Source: Flaviaesturariibacter aridisoli
GTDB lineage: Bacteria > Bacteroidota > Bacteroidia > Chitinophagales > Chitinophagaceae
Assembly (NCBI RefSeq): GCF_004343705.1
Contig: NZ_SKFH01000001.1
Coordinates: 1-64,000 of the forward strand
Reading direction: 5' to 3'
Length of the DNA stretch: 64,000 nucleotides
Shown: piece after piece, positions 60,442-64,000 of the stretch
Layout of the letters: each line of letters starts with the position of its first letter
Numbering within the stretch: position 1 is the stretch's first letter
The notes under the pieces: generated by a model
The model's database searches: none
What the model was told of the DNA's origin: nothing
The model's input: the letters and a program-made list of their open reading frames with translations, nothing else
Program-made: the position numbers and the translations under genes

Positions 60442-60807
60442 ATGGTACGGGTACTGATCGCTTTATGCCTGCTGGCAGCTTATGCGGGCTACAGTGCGCT
60501 GGTCTATACCCGCGGCACTGACGCGCCGGCGGCGCCACCGGTGTGGACGGCGGAGGCCGCCGCGGGGAAGCGGCTTTTCCAAAAACACAACTGCACCGCT
60601 TGTCACCAGCTCTTTGGCCTGGGCGGCTACCTCGGTCCCGACCTGACCACGGCCTGGAGCGACTCCACGCGCGGCCCTGCTTACCTGCGGGCCCTGCTCC
60701 AATCGGGGGGCAGCCGCATGCCGAATTTTCATTTCACACCCGGAGAGGTAGAAAGCCTGCTGGCCTACCTGCGCTCCATAGATGCTTTCGCACATGAGCA
60801 ACCCTGA
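60442..60807 (+). CDS. NorC-like membrane-anchored cytochrome c
   Basis: A 121-residue monoheme cytochrome. An N-terminal membrane helix (3-22) is followed by heme motif C51-T-A-C54-H55 and a distal methionine, probably M93 in SRMPNFHFT. The pattern CHQLFGLGGYLGPDLT and MPNFHFTPGEVESLLAYLRSID is that of NorC, the cytochrome subunit of NO reductase. Its reading frame overlaps the NorB-like gene. It would carry electrons to the partner or on to NosZ. Confidence 0.9.
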   Translation: MVRVLIALCLLAAYAGYSALVYTRGTDAPAAPPVWTAEAAAGKRLFQKHNCTACHQLFGLGGYLGPDLTTAWSDSTRGPAYLRALLQSGGSRMPNFHFTPGEVESLLAYLRSIDAFAHEQP

Positions 60808-62206
60808 CGCTCTTTATCGACGCTCCGACCGCATCGCGCTGGCCTTTGTGGCCCTGGCACTCTGTTACCTGCTGCTCGGCCTCAGCTTCGGCTTGCTCGG
60901 CGGATTGCAGTACGTGCTGCCTGCCTTCCTGCGCACGCAGCTGGCCTTTCAGAAAACGCGGCCGCTGCATGTATACCTTGCGACTTCCTGGATCTTCACG
61001 GCGGCGCAGGCGGGACTGTATTTCTACGTGCCCCGCGTGGCGGGCCGGCCGCTACGCTGGCCAAAAGGGGGCTGGCTCCACTTCGCACTGCAGGTAGTGA
61101 GCTCGCTTCTCATCATCGGCTGCTTCTTCGCCGGCCGCTTCGGCGGGCGCGAGTACCTGGAATTTCCACCGGCCCTTGGGATGCTCATCGCCCTTTCGTG
61201 GCTGCCACTCGCTGTCAACTTCTTCGCTACGCTGCGTCCTCGCTTCCGCAGGGCGCCGGTTTATTATTTCAGCTGGACAGCCGGGCTCCTGTTCTTCTTC
61301 ATCACCCTATCGGAAAGCTACCTGTGGGTGTCCGACTACTTTTTCGGCAACCCGGTGCGCGACGTGACGGTGCAGTGGAAGGCCCTCGGCTCGATGGTCG
61401 GCAGCTGGAACATGCTGATCTATGGTTGCAGCCTGTACGTGATGCAACAATTGAACGGCGACAAGAAACTGGCGCAGGGACGGACCGCTTTCTTCTTTTT
61501 CTTCCTTGGGTTTACCAACCTGCTGTTCAACTGGGGGCACCATACCTACGTGGTGCCGGCTGCGCCGTGGGTGCGCAGCGTGTCGTATGCCATCAGCATG
61601 ACTGAGCTACTCCTGCTGGCGCAATTGCTGTTCAAATTCCGGCGCACAATGAGCGAAGCGCGGCGCCGCTTTCACAGCCTCACGTTCCGGTTGCTGTCGC
61701 TGGCCGACGGCTGGATCCTGCTGAACCTCGTGCTCGCGATCGCGCTGTCGGTGCCCGCCATCAACCGCTATACGCACGGTACGCACATCACCGTTGCCCA
61801 TGCCATGGGCGCCACCATCGGCATCAACTCGATGCTGCTACTCGCTTCTATCAGTTACATGCTTACGCGCGCCCGGCCGCAGGGTTTCGCCCGTGAAGAA
61901 ACGCGTATCAAGCTGGGCGTGTGGATCAGCAACGGGTCGCTGCTGCTGTTCTGGATCTCGCTGCTGGGGAGCGGACTGGTGAAGATCGCCGGGACCTCGT
62001 CGGGGCAGTCGTTCGCTACCATCATGCAACGCGCGGCGCCCCTGTTTCGCCTGTTTGCCGGCAGTGGTGCTTTTCTCTTTGCCGGCCTCGCGCTGATTGT
62101 GGTGTCCCTGTTGCGCGTGTTGTGGTGCCGCGAGCCGAAGACCGTGCAGGATCCGGTGGTTCGGAGCGTTGTGGTCGCAGAGCCCGCCGCAGGCATCCTG
62201 CGCTAG
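60794..62206 (+). CDS. NorB-like heme-copper protein with altered metal ligands
   Basis: A 470-residue membrane protein with about twelve helices, homologous to NorB/cbb3 subunit I. Recognised sites: H59 in helix II (RPLHVYLATSWIF), the FeB pair H249-H250 (WGHHTYVVPAAPWV) and H336 in helix X (THGTHITVAHAMGA). By eye, cNOR has HLWVEG in helix VI and AHGH in helix X. Here helix VI (KALGSMVGSWNMLIYG) has neither the histidine nor the glutamate, and the second helix X histidine is M338. So one FeB ligand, the catalytic glutamate and one low-spin heme ligand appear lost. The ATG at 60794 overlaps the cytochrome by 14 bases; an ATG at 60782 is possible. Confidence 0.85.
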   Translation: MSNPDALYRRSDRIALAFVALALCYLLLGLSFGLLGGLQYVLPAFLRTQLAFQKTRPLHVYLATSWIFTAAQAGLYFYVPRVAGRPLRWPKGGWLHFALQVVSSLLIIGCFFAGRFGGREYLEFPPALGMLIALSWLPLAVNFFATLRPRFRRAPVYYFSWTAGLLFFFITLSESYLWVSDYFFGNPVRDVTVQWKALGSMVGSWNMLIYGCSLYVMQQLNGDKKLAQGRTAFFFFFLGFTNLLFNWGHHTYVVPAAPWVRSVSYAISMTELLLLAQLLFKFRRTMSEARRRFHSLTFRLLSLADGWILLNLVLAIALSVPAINRYTHGTHITVAHAMGATIGINSMLLLASISYMLTRARPQGFAREETRIKLGVWISNGSLLLFWISLLGSGLVKIAGTSSGQSFATIMQRAAPLFRLFAGSGAFLFAGLALIVVSLLRVLWCREPKTVQDPVVRSVVVAEPAAGILR

Positions 62207-62298
62207 GCACGTGACCATTGTCATCCCGGGCGTTGAGGGGCGTTAGCCAAAGCCCCGCCTTGTTAATAAGACCTTTGTGTCTCAATAAAGAACTGCTC

Positions 62299-63186
62299 AT
62301 GAAACCGCTTTCCGTCCTGTTTTTACTGCTGGCCCTTTCAACCGCGCCGGCGCGCGCCTGCGACATATGCGGCTGCGGCGTGAGTTACTATAATCCCAAC
62401 CTGTTTCCGCACCTGTCGAAGAATTTCGTTGGCCTCAGTTACCTGCATCGTCTTTACCACACGGCGGGGCACGGGGGCAACGTGGGCACGGAACGATACA
62501 ACAGCTTATTGCTTACCGTGCAGTATGCAGCCGGCAAGCGTCTTAAGCTCGTGGCTTTGCTTCCCTGGCAATTCAATACGCTGCGCAATGACGCGGGGGC
62601 ACGCACGCTGAGCGGCGCCGGCGACGCAACGCTGCTGGCGCAATACCGCTTGTGGGATCGCAGCAGCGATAAGGGGGTGCGCCAGGTGTTCGTGGCCGGT
62701 GCGGGTGTGAAGCTTCCGTCGGGAAGCTATACCGCGGCCGCGGCGTCCAAGATCGAGGAACAAAACTTTCAGCTGGGTACGGGCAGTACCGATGTGCTGC
62801 TCAACGGCGTATACCGCCTCAGCGTGCGGCACTGGTCGCTGAGCGCCACCGGGTCGTATAAATACAATACGGTGAACCGGGACGGCTTTCGCTACGGCGA
62901 CGTACTCAACACGGGCGTACAGGCGGCCTTCCGCCGCGAGCGGCGCAACTGGTCGCTCACGCCTTACCTGCAGGCCAGCGGCGAATGGCAGCTGACCGAC
63001 GCCAGCAACCACGTACTTCAGCCCGACTCGGGCGGCGAGGTAGTGTATGCCGGCGGCGGCGTCGACTTCAATACCCGCAAAGTGTCGCTGGGTGTCAACT
63101 ACCAGGCGCCCATCGCCCAGCACCTGGCCGGTGGCCTCGTGCAGGTGAAGCCGGGCTTTTCGGTACGGACCACTTTTCTTTTCTGA
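62299..63186 (+). CDS. Outer-membrane transporter-like protein with CxxCxC start
   Basis: A 295-residue exported protein. A signal peptide (1-20, ending RA) is followed at once by C21-D-I-C24-G-C26, then a beta-barrel-like chain (FVGLSYLHRLYHTAGHGG, KLVALLPWQFNTL, GVKLPSGSY, GVNYQAPIAQHLAGGLVQVKPGFSVRTTFLF). The barrel resembles the phenol-degradation MetA-type/transporter group. The cysteine cluster and nearby histidines suggest metal binding, and the position after nos genes suggests copper, but this is inference. A near -7 box, GACCTTTG, is at 62270-62277. Confidence 0.75.
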   Translation: MKPLSVLFLLLALSTAPARACDICGCGVSYYNPNLFPHLSKNFVGLSYLHRLYHTAGHGGNVGTERYNSLLLTVQYAAGKRLKLVALLPWQFNTLRNDAGARTLSGAGDATLLAQYRLWDRSSDKGVRQVFVAGAGVKLPSGSYTAAAASKIEEQNFQLGTGSTDVLLNGVYRLSVRHWSLSATGSYKYNTVNRDGFRYGDVLNTGVQAAFRRERRNWSLTPYLQASGEWQLTDASNHVLQPDSGGEVVYAGGGVDFNTRKVSLGVNYQAPIAQHLAGGLVQVKPGFSVRTTFLF

Positions 63187-63200
63187 ACCAACCTACTTTT

Positions 63201-63608
63201 ATGAACTACAGAATGATCCTGCCTTCCGCGTTGCCCCTGCTGGCGCTGCTGGCCTGCACCCGTCACCAGGGCGATGTGCCTGCGCCGGCCACTACTGCTG
63301 GAACTGCTGTGCTGACAATTTTTGAGCCGGGTATCCAGGCGCAGTACCGATACGGCGACACGCTGCACCTCCGGGCAACAGCCACGGCTCCGGCCACGAT
63401 TCACGGTTATGAATGGTCGGTGTGCCCGGTCAACGACACGACAAGTCTTTACTCCGAGCACGTACACGATCACAACGATACGCTGCACATCGACCGGTAC
63501 TGGGTGAACGACCGGCCCACCCCGGTGGCCCTGGAGCTGCGTATCAAGCTCACGCTCGATCACGATGGGCATACGCTCCTGCGCACTGTTCCTTTCGAGG
63601 CGCGCTAG
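63201..63608 (+). CDS. His-rich lipoprotein of unknown function
   Basis: A 135-residue lipoprotein (lipobox ALLAC, C19). The mature part is beta-rich with a histidine/aspartate cluster (YSEHVHDHNDTLHIDRYW) and LTLDHDGHTLL. A periplasmic metal-binding or chaperone role near the copper enzyme is possible but unproven. It is 14 bases after the barrel gene and likely co-transcribed with it. Confidence 0.78.
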   Translation: MNYRMILPSALPLLALLACTRHQGDVPAPATTAGTAVLTIFEPGIQAQYRYGDTLHLRATATAPATIHGYEWSVCPVNDTTSLYSEHVHDHNDTLHIDRYWVNDRPTPVALELRIKLTLDHDGHTLLRTVPFEAR

Positions 63609-63664
63609 CCGGAGCTTGCGTCTTTCCACGTCCCTTTTTTATTTTTAACAATAAACCCATCATT

Positions 63665-64000
63665 ATGAGAAATGCGTTTCTGACCATGGCGCTGGGCGCC
63701 TGTAGTTTGCTCGCGGTTTCCTGCGGTTCGGACTCCGGCAATTCTGCGCCGGAAAGCTCGCCCCCCGCAACCACTACCACCGACGCGGGCAGCACGGGAA
63801 GCACTGAGGCCGCCGCCAGCAATCCCCACGGCATCGGGCCGGTAACCGAGGTTAAGCTGAACAATCCCCTCGACTCAAAACTCGTTGCCGGCGGCAAGAG
63901 CATTTATGAAGTGAAGTGCGGCTCCTGCCACAAACTCTCCGGCGAAAAGCTGGTGGGCCCGGGCTGGAAAGGCGTCACCGACCGCCGCAAGCCGGAGTGG
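63665..64000 (+). CDS. Lipoprotein c-type cytochrome (partial, runs off the window)
   Basis: The first 112 codons of a cytochrome c gene, open to the window end. A signal sequence with possible lipobox cysteines at C13 or C20 is followed by a Ser/Thr/Ala-rich linker. The heme domain begins NNPLDSKLVAGGKSIYEVKCGSCHKLSGEKLVGPGWKGVTDRR, with C85-x2-C88-H89. This form is common next to nosZ in Bacteroidetes and is a good candidate electron donor to NosZ. The distal methionine lies beyond the window. Confidence 0.85.
   Translation, partial: MRNAFLTMALGACSLLAVSCGSDSGNSAPESSPPATTTTDAGSTGSTEAAASNPHGIGPVTEVKLNNPLDSKLVAGGKSIYEVKCGSCHKLSGEKLVGPGWKGVTDRRKPEW

Noticed and set aside
62233-62246. Second CRP/FNR site before the outer-membrane protein gene (TTGA-N6-TTAG)
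   Set aside because: Only the left half matches. The right half has two mismatches out of four and the promoter box nearby is itself imperfect.

Overview
The window reads as the chromosome of a GC-rich member of the Bacteroidota, most like the Chitinophagaceae. The support is: outer-membrane barrel proteins and a TonB-dependent receptor with carboxypeptidase-regulatory N-terminal domains, three proteins ending in apparent type IX secretion (T9SS) sorting domains, an ATP synthase subunit a with a long periplasmic N-terminal extension, LytS/LytTR two-component genes, and repeated matches to the Bacteroidetes promoter -7 box TAnnTTTG close to start codons. I see no tRNA, rRNA, CRISPR array, transposase or phage gene.

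Layout. 1-1411: edge of a perfect 172-bp tandem array carrying a terminator-like hairpin in every unit, running into rluF. 2.2-10.2 kb: DUF559 nuclease-like protein, an outer-membrane barrel protein, a LytS/LytTR pair, and small secreted proteins. 10.2-13.8 kb: kbl, an orphan transketolase C-terminal subunit, galE. 13.9-17.3 kb: phosphate block (Pit transporter, DUF47 partner, OprP-like porin). 17.4-23.8 kb: M14 peptidase, lipoproteins, TMEM175-like channel, RluE-like synthase. 24.4-28.8 kb: TonB receptor plus beta-helix lipoprotein. 30.1-31.9 kb: PhoB/PhoR-type pair. 32.2-40.8 kb: a large secreted protein with a possible clan CD peptidase-like end, a T9SS repeat protein, an MsbA-like exporter, a PKD-like lipoprotein. 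40.9-45.5 kb: atpB-E-F-H-A without atpG. 45.7-49.8 kb: delta-60-repeat T9SS protein. 50-53.2 kb: small regulators and two non-coding repeat stretches. 53.2-64.0 kb: nitrous-oxide reduction cluster.

The nos cluster is the functional centre. A divergent Rrf2/NsrR-like regulator with three cysteines faces clade II (Sec-type, lipoprotein-like) nosZ. The shared gap holds a -7 box in each direction, a TTGA-N6-TCAA CRP/FNR-type palindrome centred about -41.5 from the inferred nosZ start, and palindromes that could be Rrf2 operators. Downstream come a fasciclin lipoprotein, a membrane-protein/NosL fusion, nosD, nosF, nosY, a NorC-like cytochrome c, a NorB-like heme-copper protein that seems to lack one FeB histidine, the catalytic glutamate and one low-spin heme ligand, an outer-membrane protein, a His-rich lipoprotein and a second cytochrome c cut by the window end. 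I infer that the NorC/NorB-like pair is more likely an electron-transfer module for NosZ than an active NO reductase.

The second theme is intergenic. At least seven families of short-word inverted repeats, unrelated in sequence but alike in build (two complementary arms around a loop), sit between genes. Many begin or end within a few bases of a stop codon, and several lie between genes of one apparent operon (atpB/E/F/H, DUF47/pit, response regulator/kinase, TonB receptor/lipoprotein). Two further tandem arrays have 41- and 42-bp periods, close to four helical turns.
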